From positions 1 to 64,000 of the forward strand of contig JAUZOO010000011.1 in NCBI GenBank assembly GCA_030706405.1: a DNA stretch of 64,000 bases, read 5' to 3'. Origin of the DNA: Bacteroidota bacterium. Its GTDB lineage: Bacteria; Bacteroidota; Bacteroidia; Bacteroidales; JAAUTT01. This document shows positions 26,480-34,453 of the stretch, piece after piece. Position 1 is the stretch's first letter. Every line of letters starts with the position of its first letter. The notes beneath the pieces are model-generated. The model was not told the origin of the DNA. It saw only the letters and a list, made by a program, of their open reading frames with translations, and searched no databases. Position numbers and translations under genes: made by a program.

Positions 26480-27424
26480 ATGAGCACACAATATAATTTA
26501 ATCGTTATTCTTGGTCCTACGGCCAGCGGCAAAACTGCTGTGGCTGCAAATCTTGCCCATCGCATCGGTAGTGAAGTCATCAGCGCCGATTCCCGACAGG
26601 TTTACAGGCAGCTAAACCTCGGCACAGGTAAAGATTACGACGATTACACCATCAACGGCGAAACAGTTCCGTTTCATTTAATAGACATTGCCGAACCCGG
26701 CTCGCAATACAACGTTTTCGAGTATCAACAGGATTTTGTAAAGGCTTTTGAAGACATTTCGCATCGTGGAAAACTGCCTGTTTTATGCGGGGGTACGGGT
26801 ATGTACATCGAAGCCGTTATTCAGGGCTACAAACTGATACAGGTGCCGATAAACCAGCCATTGCGCGATAAACTGACGGACAAATCGCTCGACGAACTGG
26901 CTACGATCCTTTCCTCGTATAAGAATGTCCATAATATCAGCGACACCGATACGCCCAAACGCGCCATCCGTGCCATTGAAATTGCCGAATATCATCAATC
27001 CAATCCCGAAATCGATATGTATTACCCAGCCATTACACCGTTGCTCGTGGGGGTACGTTACGACCGGGCTACTGAACGCCGCCGCATCACTGAACGCCTC
27101 GAACAACGCCTCAACCAGGGGATGATTGCCGAAGTACAAGCGCTGCTCAATAGCGGAGTTACTCCCGATCAGCTGATTTATTACGGTTTGGAATACAAAT
27201 TTCTTACGCAATTTGTGATTGGCGAGCTTACGTACAACGAAATGTTCGCGCAGCTCAACACCGCCATCCATCAGTTCGCCAAGCGACAGATGACCTGGTT
27301 TCGGCGCATGGAACGACAGGGAATGAACATTCATTGGCTCGACGGTTTCTGCCCCATGGACGAAAAAATTGAAAAGATAATGACGTGGGGAGAATTGCGG
27401 ATTAATAAAAAAGAGGTGCTTTAG
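26480..27424 (+). CDS. miaA: tRNA dimethylallyltransferase MiaA
   Basis: 314 residues. P-loop GPTASGKTA (about 12-20), SADSRQVYR with the catalytic aspartate, GTGKD, FHLIDI, and LCGGTGMYIEA. It adds the dimethylallyl group to N6 of A37 in tRNAs reading UNN codons. The sequence is complete. Note that the ispE product of the same window feeds the isoprenoid pathway that makes its substrate. The 22 bp operator-like array and a palindromic hairpin lie just downstream. Confidence 0.94.
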   Translation: MSTQYNLIVILGPTASGKTAVAANLAHRIGSEVISADSRQVYRQLNLGTGKDYDDYTINGETVPFHLIDIAEPGSQYNVFEYQQDFVKAFEDISHRGKLPVLCGGTGMYIEAVIQGYKLIQVPINQPLRDKLTDKSLDELATILSSYKNVHNISDTDTPKRAIRAIEIAEYHQSNPEIDMYYPAITPLLVGVRYDRATERRRITERLEQRLNQGMIAEVQALLNSGVTPDQLIYYGLEYKFLTQFVIGELTYNEMFAQLNTAIHQFAKRQMTWFRRMERQGMNIHWLDGFCPMDEKIEKIMTWGELRINKKEVL

Positions 27425-27500
27425 CGAGAGCGAATACTTATGGCTTCTGTTTTACATCCTTGGGTTAGTAACTGATTAAACACATGGTACCAATAATATA

Positions 27501-27538
27501 AATAATGCGCATTAACATCTAAATTAATGCGCATTATT
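27501..27538. terminator. Perfect 15 bp inverted repeat, possible miaA terminator or paired operator
   Basis: Arms 27501-27515 and 27524-27538 pair without mismatch around an 8-nt loop, followed by TTTTT on the plus strand. It could terminate miaA, which ends 76 bp upstream. Each arm is itself a palindrome and belongs to the 22 bp array, so an operator role is at least as likely. Confidence 0.55.
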
Positions 27539-27580
27539 TTTAACTTTAATGCTCATTAAAATTTTTATTACTGGGCATTA
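27503..27580. repeat. Four palindromic TAATGCGCATTA-like sites at exact 22 bp spacing
   Basis: Sites at 27503-27514 and 27525-27536 (both TAATGCGCATTA), 27547-27558 (TAATGCTCATTA) and 27569-27580 (TACTGGGCATTA). Starts are 22 bp apart each time, two helical turns, while the 10 bp between sites is not conserved. A weak fifth copy in the same phase is at 27591-27602 (TGGAACGCATCC). The array lies 76 bp before the HU-HIG gene. It resembles a cooperative operator or iteron array. Confidence 0.75.
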
Positions 27581-27655
27581 AACTAAAATATGGAACGCAT
27601 CCGTTGCTAATGCCTTCGGTACGGATTTATTAACCAAACCCTGATAAAAAAACGT

Positions 27656-28045
27656 ATGGGACTAATGTATAAAATCATGTCCACCTTCCGTCCGGGACAA
27701 GGTACTGAAGGCAAAAAAATGTGGTTTCCGAAACTTACCGGAACCTCACAGTTAACCTTGCGCGATGTGGCCCGCGAACTGGCTCGGCAATCGACATTAA
27801 GCGAAAGCGATGTGTACGCGGTAATTTACGGATTGGTAGAACTAATCCCCGACAAACTGAAGGATGGATATACCATCAAACTCAACGATCTGGGCACTTT
27901 CAGGCTTCACGCCCGGGTTACTACTGCGGACTCTCCCGATCAGGTTACCGTGCGCAACATCAAAGAACTCCGGCTCAGTTTTAAACCCGACAATACTTTG
28001 AAAAAAGAATTGCAAAATGCCAAAATCAAGAAAGAAAAAGAGTAG
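27656..28045 (+). CDS. HU-HIG family DNA-binding protein
   Basis: 129 residues. It belongs to the Bacteroidota HU-like (HU-HIG) family rather than classic HU: an N-terminal extension (GLMYKIMSTFRPGQGT), an HU-like helical pair (LTLRDVARELARQSTLSES, DVYAVIYGLVELIPDKLKDG), the turn VKLGDLGTF-like IKLNDLGTFRL, and a basic C-terminus. Nucleoid-associated or sequence-bending role is inferred from the family. The second ATG at 27665 is an alternative start. The 22 bp-spaced palindrome array immediately upstream suggests unusual transcriptional control, perhaps autoregulation. Confidence 0.87.
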   Translation: MGLMYKIMSTFRPGQGTEGKKMWFPKLTGTSQLTLRDVARELARQSTLSESDVYAVIYGLVELIPDKLKDGYTIKLNDLGTFRLHARVTTADSPDQVTVRNIKELRLSFKPDNTLKKELQNAKIKKEKE

Positions 28046-28111
28046 ACAAAGCCGTAACTTTACTAATATTATTATCCAAAATTTCAAACTTAACCCTTAA
28101 ATATCAACGCC

Positions 28112-28588
28112 ATGAAAACAGCCGTCATTTATATGTCCAAGCACGGAACCGCCGAAAAGGCTGCGGTGTTAATTGCCGAAAAACAAAACTCCGGCGAAAC
28201 AGAAGTCATCAACCTGCGAAAAGACAAACTCCCGTCGCTGGAGCAGTTTGACCGCATTGTTATCGGAGGCTCTATTCATGCCGGAACAATTCAAAAACGC
28301 GTCAGTAAATTCTGCTCAAAAAACCTCCCGCTACTGATGCAAAAAGAAACAGGCCTCTTTATTTGTTGTATGGATAGAAACCGGGAAAAAGAAGAATTTG
28401 AGAATGCTTTCCCGAAAGAACTCCGCGAACACGCCAAAGCCTGTGGTATTTTAGGCGGCGAATTTCTATTCGAAAACATGAACTTCTTAGAAAAGGCAAT
28501 AATCAAAAAAATTGCCAAAACTGACCAAAGTATTTATCAACTCAACCACGCCGCAATCGAAAAGTTTGCCGACGAGATGGCCCGGTAG
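28112..28588 (+). CDS. Flavodoxin-domain protein, HemG-like
   Basis: 158 residues with a flavodoxin fold. The FMN phosphate loop reads SKHGTAEKAA near the N-terminus, followed by the RIVIGGSIHAGTIQK segment and an LFICCMDR strand. The IGGSIHAG signature and length are like menaquinone-dependent protoporphyrinogen IX dehydrogenase (HemG), but the sequence is not close enough for me to name it. A general flavodoxin-type electron carrier is the alternative. Two adjacent cysteines (ICCM) near the FMN site are a small oddity. Confidence 0.75.
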   Translation: MKTAVIYMSKHGTAEKAAVLIAEKQNSGETEVINLRKDKLPSLEQFDRIVIGGSIHAGTIQKRVSKFCSKNLPLLMQKETGLFICCMDRNREKEEFENAFPKELREHAKACGILGGEFLFENMNFLEKAIIKKIAKTDQSIYQLNHAAIEKFADEMAR

Positions 28589-28653
28589 CGGTTTTATCCG
28601 CGCAGGCGCAGTAAAACTAAGCAGGCCGGCTTCCCGCCGATTAATTATTTGAA

Positions 28654-28661
28654 TATCTTTG
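28654..28661 (+). promoter_or_regulatory. -7 box (TATCTTTG) for surE
   Basis: Exact match to the consensus. It overlaps a possible TTG start at 28659, which therefore would lie upstream of the transcript; the TTG at 28686 is preferred. Confidence 0.6.
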
Positions 28662-28685
28662 CATCTGGTTTTAAAAAATATTGTT

Positions 28686-29471
28686 TTGGAAAAGAGTAAA
28701 AAACCCGTCATTTTGGTAACCAACGACGACGGCTACCGGGCCAAAGGCCTTCATGCTTTAATTGAGGCAATTCAACCGTTCGGGCACGTGGTAGTAGTGG
28801 CTCCAACCCAGGCTCAATCGGGCATGTCGCATGCCATTACCGTTAATGTTCCATTACGCATGGACAAAATTGAAGAAAAAGACGGCCTCGAATTCTACGT
28901 GGTTTCCGGAACTCCTACCGACTGCGTGAAGCTTGCAAATAACCAATTATTTAAAGATATTAAACCCGACTTATTAGTTTCGGGGATCAACCACGGAGCC
29001 AATTCGTCGGCAAGTGTTGTATATTCGGGAACCATGGCAGCAGCCATCGAAGGTTGTTTGTATGAAATTCCATCAATAGGCTTTTCGTTGCTCGATTTTT
29101 CACGAGCTCCCGATTTCTCTGCTGCAGTTAAATTTATCCGGCAGATCGTTAAAAATGCACTCGAAAACGGCATCGAAACAGACACTTGCCTGAATGTCAA
29201 TATCCCCAAATTACCTTACGACCAGATTAAAGGCGTTCGCATTTGTCGCCAGAACAAAGGTGTGTGGCGTGAGGAATTTGACAAACGCCTCGATCCCAAC
29301 AACCGCGAATATTACTGGCTCACCGGCGAATTTTACAATCTTGAGCCTCACGCCGACGATACCGACGAATGGGCGTTGCATCACGGGTATATCTCCATCG
29401 TTCCCGTACAGGTGGACATGACGGCCTATTCGAGCATCGGCCAGCTTCGTCAATGGACATGGAACAATTAA
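28686..29471 (+). CDS. surE: 5'/3'-nucleotidase SurE
   Basis: 261 residues from a TTG at 28686, giving MEKSKKPVILVTNDDGY. The frame could extend to a TTG at 28659, but that lies inside the promoter box. The metal-binding NDDGY motif, APTQAQSGMSHAIT (Ser and Asn ligand region), the VSGTPTDCV segment and SGINHGANSS are all intact. SurE dephosphorylates nucleoside monophosphates in stationary phase and stress. surE is often near lpxB in this phylum, and here lpxB follows two genes later. Confidence 0.9.
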   Translation: MEKSKKPVILVTNDDGYRAKGLHALIEAIQPFGHVVVVAPTQAQSGMSHAITVNVPLRMDKIEEKDGLEFYVVSGTPTDCVKLANNQLFKDIKPDLLVSGINHGANSSASVVYSGTMAAAIEGCLYEIPSIGFSLLDFSRAPDFSAAVKFIRQIVKNALENGIETDTCLNVNIPKLPYDQIKGVRICRQNKGVWREEFDKRLDPNNREYYWLTGEFYNLEPHADDTDEWALHHGYISIVPVQVDMTAYSSIGQLRQWTWNN

Positions 29472-29492
29472 CCTTAACATCCCGAATTATTC

Positions 29493-29786
29493 ATGAACTC
29501 GCGGTTTAACTCATTGCCCTTAGGATTAATAATGGGCTTATTTCTTCCGACCCTGTGTATGCTGATGTTTTACTATTCCAGCTTTACCAGAGTACCGGTA
29601 AGCTTTTTCCTTCAATACGCGGCCCAGATAAGGATTCTGCCCAAAATCATCGGCGTCTGTACCGTTCCTAACCTGGGGTTGTTTTATCTGTTTACGTGGC
29701 GCAACCATCTTTTAGCAGCCAGGGGCGTGCTAATGGCATCCTTTATCATTGCATTTGTAATTCTGGGATTGATATTGTTTCTTTGA
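29493..29786 (+). CDS. Small three-helix membrane protein of unknown function
   Basis: 97 residues with three hydrophobic segments (about 8-30, 48-66 and 72-97) and little else. A short basic/polar loop (WRNHLLAARG) separates the last two. It starts 21 bp after surE and probably shares its transcript. No family recognised. Confidence 0.65.
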   Translation: MNSRFNSLPLGLIMGLFLPTLCMLMFYYSSFTRVPVSFFLQYAAQIRILPKIIGVCTVPNLGLFYLFTWRNHLLAARGVLMASFIIAFVILGLILFL

Positions 29787-29840
29787 AAACGGTTATCCCC
29801 AAAAACATACAAAACATTAAACCTTAAAAATCAATTTTTA

Positions 29841-30335
29841 ATGAAAAAATCAATAACATACCTTGGCATTTTGGCAATACTGTTGGCATTTAGCTGCAAA
29901 AGCAAAACCACCTCTCAAATTTCATTTGGGGGTATTACCGAAAGGGACAAATTCGGTGCTGTAATCGGAAAACCCGACACTACCGACTGGCGTACCGACG
30001 ACGTTTGGTCGCAACAGGAAAAGGACTTGTTCACTGCCAAATTCGCCGAAAACGCCCCGCGAACCGACACCATGCAAATTATGTTCTACACCAATCCCTG
30101 CCACGGGAAATCAGTTATCTACCTTCAAAAGAAACCCAACACCAAGTTATCCTTACGTATTGTTGACCGCGACTACAACGTGCTGATGAGCATGGACGAC
30201 CTCAAGGATATGTCCTCTCAAATTAACTTATCGGCCATTGGAGTAAACGATACGGTGAGAATGTATTATAAATTCATCGATTCGAAGAACAACGAATTTA
30301 AAGGCCATGGCGATATTGTGCTAAGGCTTAAATAA
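29841..30335 (+). CDS. Putative lipoprotein of unknown function
   Basis: 164 residues. MKKSITYLGILAILLAFSCKSK is a lipoprotein signal with lipobox cysteine. The mature part is mostly beta-strand with an acidic, charged start and no recognised motif. It lies between surE's small neighbour and lpxB, and a strong hairpin terminator follows 16 bp after its stop. Function unknown. Confidence 0.75.
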   Translation: MKKSITYLGILAILLAFSCKSKTTSQISFGGITERDKFGAVIGKPDTTDWRTDDVWSQQEKDLFTAKFAENAPRTDTMQIMFYTNPCHGKSVIYLQKKPNTKLSLRIVDRDYNVLMSMDDLKDMSSQINLSAIGVNDTVRMYYKFIDSKNNEFKGHGDIVLRLK

Positions 30336-30350
30336 GCTATAACTAATTTC

Positions 30351-30398
30351 AAAAGACCTGTCCGGTTGTCTTTACAGATAAATCCGGACGGGTCTTTT
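30351..30398 (+). terminator. Intrinsic terminator
   Basis: Arms 30351-30365 and 30384-30398 pair over 15 bp with one G-U, 18-nt loop, then T tract. It separates the surE unit from lpxB. Confidence 0.8.
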
Positions 30399-30435
30399 CA
30401 GCATAAATCCACACTTTAAACCTATTCCTAAAACT

Positions 30436-31566
30436 GTGAAATACTACATCATAGCCGGAGAAGCATCGGGCGACCTTCACGGGTCGAACCTGATAAAAGC
30501 TCTAAAGAACAGCGATCCCGAAGCTTCAATTCGATGCTGGGGCGGCGACCTGATGCAAGCCGAAGGCGGTACCCTCGTAAAACATTATCGCGACACCGCC
30601 TACATGGGCCTTTTTGAAGTAATTGCCCACAGTCATACCATTGCCCGCAATTTTCAGTTTTGTTTTAGCGACATCCGCGAATTTGCTCCCGATGTGGTCA
30701 TCCTCATCGATTACTGGGGTTTCAACGTTCGCGTGGCCCAATTTGCCAAATCGCAAGGAATAAAAGTATTCTTCTACATCTCGCCCAAGGTTTGGATATG
30801 GAAAGAATCGCGGGTGAAGAAGATTAAAAAGTATATCGACCGGATGTTTGTAATCTTCCCGTTCGAGAAAGATTTTTACGCCAAACGTCACCAATACGAA
30901 GTGGATTATGTTGGAAACCCGTTGATTGACGCTATTGAAGATCGCAAAAAGACACTTTGCAGCCGCGACGAATTTATCCGCCGTAACAACCTTCACCCCG
31001 AAAAACCCATCATCGCCTTGTTGCCCGGAAGCCGTAAGCAGGAAATACTTCGGCTGCTGCCGGTAATGACCGGAATTATCGACAACTTCAGGGATTACCA
31101 GTTTGTTATCGCCGGTACGTCGGCCGTGGAGGATTCATTTTATCGGGCAAACATGGTCAGCGATAAAGCTCCCATCATCATTAACCAAACGTACGACCTG
31201 CTTCATCATGCCAAAGCTGCCGTGGTGGCTTCGGGTACGGCAACCCTCGAAACGGCATTATTTAACGTTCCGCAGGTAGTTGTTTACCGCATCAATGCAG
31301 CAACTTATACGCTTGGTAAACCATTCTTTCCTATCAAATTTTTCTCTCTGGTAAACATCATCATGGACGAAGAAGTGGTGAAAGAACTTCTGCAGTTCAA
31401 CCTCGAACGCGATATTACCGACGAGCTATCCAGAATACTGCACAACGCCGCCTATCACGAACGTATGCTGCGAAATTATGCCGAATTACGTGAAAAATGC
31501 GGAGGCGAAGGCGCATCAAAACGGGTTGGTGAGCTAATGGTCAAGTACCTTAAAAGTAACCAATAG
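30436..31566 (+). CDS. lpxB: Lipid-A-disaccharide synthase LpxB
   Basis: 376 residues, starting at a GTG. GEASGDLHGSNLI opens the protein; ISPKVWIWKESRVKKIKKY, DYVGNPLID, LLPGSRKQEI and SGTATLETALFNVPQVV are all hallmark segments. It joins UDP-diacylglucosamine and lipid X to form lipid A disaccharide at the inner membrane. It begins a three-gene run with the SpoIID-like and thiamine pyrophosphokinase genes, spaced by 9 and 6 bp. Confidence 0.95.
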   Translation: MKYYIIAGEASGDLHGSNLIKALKNSDPEASIRCWGGDLMQAEGGTLVKHYRDTAYMGLFEVIAHSHTIARNFQFCFSDIREFAPDVVILIDYWGFNVRVAQFAKSQGIKVFFYISPKVWIWKESRVKKIKKYIDRMFVIFPFEKDFYAKRHQYEVDYVGNPLIDAIEDRKKTLCSRDEFIRRNNLHPEKPIIALLPGSRKQEILRLLPVMTGIIDNFRDYQFVIAGTSAVEDSFYRANMVSDKAPIIINQTYDLLHHAKAAVVASGTATLETALFNVPQVVVYRINAATYTLGKPFFPIKFFSLVNIIMDEEVVKELLQFNLERDITDELSRILHNAAYHERMLRNYAELREKCGGEGASKRVGELMVKYLKSNQ

Positions 31567-31575
31567 CCAGTACCC

Positions 31576-32766
31576 ATGAAGTTGATACGCATATTCTTCT
31601 TAACCATTCTTTTCTTGACCAATGGCGTATTGGCTTTTTGTCAGACGATACATGTCAGCATATTTAACGAATCGCCTGTAAAACGCGTTGTAGTGAGCGC
31701 GTTGAAAGGAAATTACCAGGTTATCGGCGACAGTTCCTTCGTAATGGATTTATCGGCCAACGATGCGCTTTACCTCTCCATGTCCGGACAAAAAATAACG
31801 TTGCACAGCAGCAGCAAACCTGTCGGGATGTTTTCGAATATCCGTTTCGAAGCCGCAGACACTGCTTCAGTTTTACGCATCAACCCGGTAAGCCCCAACC
31901 TCGATGCCCGTCAATACAACGATAATCTTATTGTTTCCGTGGCTTTCAAACGCATCTTGCTTGTGAACGAAGTCAACATTGACAACTATGTGGCCGGAGT
32001 TGTGGAGTCGGAAGCCGGGGCTAATGCCGAGCCGGAATTCTACAAAGCCCAGGCTGTCCTTGCCCGCACGTACCTTTTCGGAAATACCGACCGTCATACC
32101 TCCGAAGGATTTCAACTTTGCGACGGCGTACACTGCCAAGCCTACAACGGACGGTCGGCACGTAACCTGTCCATACCTACAGCCACCAAAGCAACGAAAG
32201 GAATGGTGGTCGCAGCCTTCGATTCAACGTTTATCACCGCCGTTTTCCATGCTAATTGCGGAGGAGAAACCGAATCGGCCAGCAATGCCTGGCTCAACGG
32301 CAAAAACTATCTTGTTCCGGTGAAAGACCCGTTCTGCATCAATTCGCCCGCTGCCCACTGGCATAAAACCATTCCGCTAAGCCAATGGAAAACCTATCTT
32401 AAAAGCCATGGGTTTAAACTCCCAGCTGGCACTTCTCCGGGCGCTTTCGACTGTTCTCAGATCAGCCGGAAACAATTTTACAGGATTGGCGACGACTCGC
32501 TACCGTTTAAACAGATTCGCACCGATTTCCAGTTACGATCATCATTTTTTTCGGTTATTGCCGGAACCGAAGAGGTTACCCTTAAAGGCCGCGGTTTTGG
32601 ACATGGCGTTGGCCTATGCCAGGAAGGAGCCATGCAAATGGCCAAAATCGGATACAAATACGATGAGATTCTAAACTATTATTTTAAAAATATTTCGATT
32701 GTAGATGTTAATTCGGCACACATCAAAAAAGCGCCGGCCAATCAACCTCTTTTATCGAAAAAGTAA
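31576..32766 (+). CDS. Secreted SpoIID/LytB-domain protein
   Basis: 396 residues with a signal peptide (1-22). The SpoIID core is clear: NEVNIDNYVAGVVESEAG, FYKAQAVLARTYL, HCQAYNGRSARN, VFHANCGGETESASNAW and the C-terminal GRGFGHGVGLCQEGAMQMAK. In Bacillus SpoIID is a lytic transglycosylase of denuded glycan strands, and LytB is an amidase enhancer. In a Gram-negative non-sporulator it is probably a periplasmic peptidoglycan enzyme or modifier. The catalytic glutamate of VESEAG is present. It lies 9 bp after lpxB. Confidence 0.9.
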   Translation: MKLIRIFFLTILFLTNGVLAFCQTIHVSIFNESPVKRVVVSALKGNYQVIGDSSFVMDLSANDALYLSMSGQKITLHSSSKPVGMFSNIRFEAADTASVLRINPVSPNLDARQYNDNLIVSVAFKRILLVNEVNIDNYVAGVVESEAGANAEPEFYKAQAVLARTYLFGNTDRHTSEGFQLCDGVHCQAYNGRSARNLSIPTATKATKGMVVAAFDSTFITAVFHANCGGETESASNAWLNGKNYLVPVKDPFCINSPAAHWHKTIPLSQWKTYLKSHGFKLPAGTSPGAFDCSQISRKQFYRIGDDSLPFKQIRTDFQLRSSFFSVIAGTEEVTLKGRGFGHGVGLCQEGAMQMAKIGYKYDEILNYYFKNISIVDVNSAHIKKAPANQPLLSKK

Positions 32767-32772
32767 AATACA

Positions 32773-33399
32773 ATGTTAACCAACGAAGTTATTATACTGG
32801 CCGACGGCCAATTCCCCGAACACAAAATTCCATTAAACCTGCTCCATAGCGGACGGAGCATCGTATGTTGCGACGGCGCTGCCATGAAAGCCGTTGCCGC
32901 CGGACTGGAACCCGCAGCCATCGTAGGCGACCTCGACAGCCTGACCGCTGAATGTCAGCTTCGCTTTGCCGACCGACTCGTTTTTAACCCCGATCAGGAG
33001 ACCAATGACCTTACCAAGGCGGTTTCGTACTGCATAAAACAGGGCGTTAAAAAAGTGATAATCCTCGGCGCTACCGGAAACCGGGAGGATCATACTCTGG
33101 GTAACCTGTCGCTTTTAACAGATTATGCTCTGCAAATTGAAACTGAATTATATTCTGATACCGGCTGGTTTGTTCCGGTGCTGAAATCCTCCCGCCTCGA
33201 ATCTACCAAAGGACAGCAAGTTTCCATCTTTTCATTAACTCCAACGGAGAATATTACCTTGAGAAATTTAAAATACCCGGTTGAAAATAAGCCGTTGAGC
33301 CTGTGGTGGCAGGGAACCCTCAACGAGGCCCTCGGCGACTGGTTCGAACTAATTTTCGATGAGGGAAAATATCTTGTATTCAGGCTATACACGGAATAA
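32773..33399 (+). CDS. thiN: Thiamine pyrophosphokinase
   Basis: 208 residues. CCDGA, IVGDLDSL, NDLTKAVSYCI and GATGNREDHTLGNLSLL are diagnostic. It transfers pyrophosphate from ATP to thiamine to give TPP. It lies 6 bp after the SpoIID-like gene and is the last gene of the lpxB run. No TPP riboswitch was seen upstream of the operon. No clear terminator is seen between it and the convergent ispE. Confidence 0.93.
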   Translation: MLTNEVIILADGQFPEHKIPLNLLHSGRSIVCCDGAAMKAVAAGLEPAAIVGDLDSLTAECQLRFADRLVFNPDQETNDLTKAVSYCIKQGVKKVIILGATGNREDHTLGNLSLLTDYALQIETELYSDTGWFVPVLKSSRLESTKGQQVSIFSLTPTENITLRNLKYPVENKPLSLWWQGTLNEALGDWFELIFDEGKYLVFRLYTE

Positions 33400-33457
33400 A
33401 GTTAAGGAAACCTGAACTGACTCTTTGAAAATACACATCCCATGCGCGCCCCAATAT

Positions 33458-34279
33458 TTACAATTTCCCTGCCCAATAAAAACAGTTTTCGAAATTCTTT
33501 TTGAGCAAAACTTCCCTATCAAAAATACCGTAGACCGCAGATCCACTGCCAGTCATCGAAGCATAAATCGCACCATGATTGTACAGCTCGCTTTTGATGG
33601 CCTTAATTTCAGGGTGCTTCTCGAATACACTCTTCTCAAAATCATTTACGATGTGACTTTTCCAATGTTTCATCGGCGATTTAACCCATTCGGCCGCAGA
33701 TCCGGATGGCCAGTGCGGAACAATACCTGCATAAGCCTCGGCTGTACCTACAAATACGGGAGGTTTTACCAGAACCAAATAATGATCAGCTATATTTAGA
33801 ACTATATTTTTCAACCGGTTACCTTTTTCGGTGCCAAAAGCCGGTTTATTGTTGATAAAAAACGGACAGTCGCTTCCTAACTTTGAGGCATAATTAATTA
33901 GCTGTTCGGTTGTCAGGTTTAATTCAAAAAGAGAATTTAATAACGTTAAGGTAAAAGCACCATCGGATGATCCTCCTCCCAGCCCGGCTCCCATGGGGAT
34001 AATCTTATGAAGTAGGATTTTCACCGGAGGCAAATCAAAATCCTTGTTCAAAAGGTTATACGCTTTAATGCATAGGTTTGCTTCAGGGTTTCCGGCTATT
34101 TCCATCCCGGTAATCACGAGTTCAGCCTTGGCATCGGCAAAAGAATCTTTTTCAATAATCTCAAGAATATCGCTCAACGGAATTGGGTAAAAAACCGTTT
34201 CGAGATTATGAAAATTGTCGGGCCGGCGCTCAATAATGTTCAGCCCGATATTTATTTTAGCATTCGGAAAACAAAGCAT
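33458..34279 (-). CDS. ispE: 4-diphosphocytidyl-2-C-methyl-D-erythritol kinase IspE
   Basis: 273 residues from the ATG at 34279. The longer frame (to 34315) adds 12 residues ahead of the family start MLCFPNAKINIGLNI and would begin within a TTACTTTG promoter-like stretch, so the shorter start is chosen. The GHMP ATP-binding loop PMGAGLGGGSSDGA (about 85-98) and the C-terminal MTGSGSAVYGIF are intact. It phosphorylates CDP-ME in the methylerythritol phosphate route to isoprenoids. Confidence 0.92.
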   Translation of the reverse strand: MLCFPNAKINIGLNIIERRPDNFHNLETVFYPIPLSDILEIIEKDSFADAKAELVITGMEIAGNPEANLCIKAYNLLNKDFDLPPVKILLHKIIPMGAGLGGGSSDGAFTLTLLNSLFELNLTTEQLINYASKLGSDCPFFINNKPAFGTEKGNRLKNIVLNIADHYLVLVKPPVFVGTAEAYAGIVPHWPSGSAAEWVKSPMKHWKSHIVNDFEKSVFEKHPEIKAIKSELYNHGAIYASMTGSGSAVYGIFDREVLLKKNFENCFYWAGKL

Positions 34280-34425
34280 ATCGGTTAGGTTTAGGATTTT
34301 GTACAAAGTAAACAAAAGATGTCAATCTTAAAAAAGGATTTTTTATCAACAAAACGTTAATTAAAGAAAGCCGGATTGTTTATAAATCCCTCCGAAAAGT
34401 GTCAAATTACGCGCCTTTCTTTTCC

Positions 34426-34433
34426 TATCTTTG
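34426..34433 (+). promoter_or_regulatory. -7 box (TATCTTTG) for dnaB
   Basis: Exact match to TAnnTTTG, 20 bp before the dnaB start codon. Confidence 0.6.
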
Positions 34434-34453
34434 AAACCGATAAATAAAAACCG

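Noticed and set aside
27501-27541. Simple terminator for miaA as the sole explanation of the palindromes
   Set aside because: The hairpin could terminate, but two more copies continue at the same 22 bp phase beyond it, which a terminator does not need.
27503-27580. CRISPR array
   Set aside because: Repeat of 12 bp with 10 bp gaps is far too short, and there are no cas genes.
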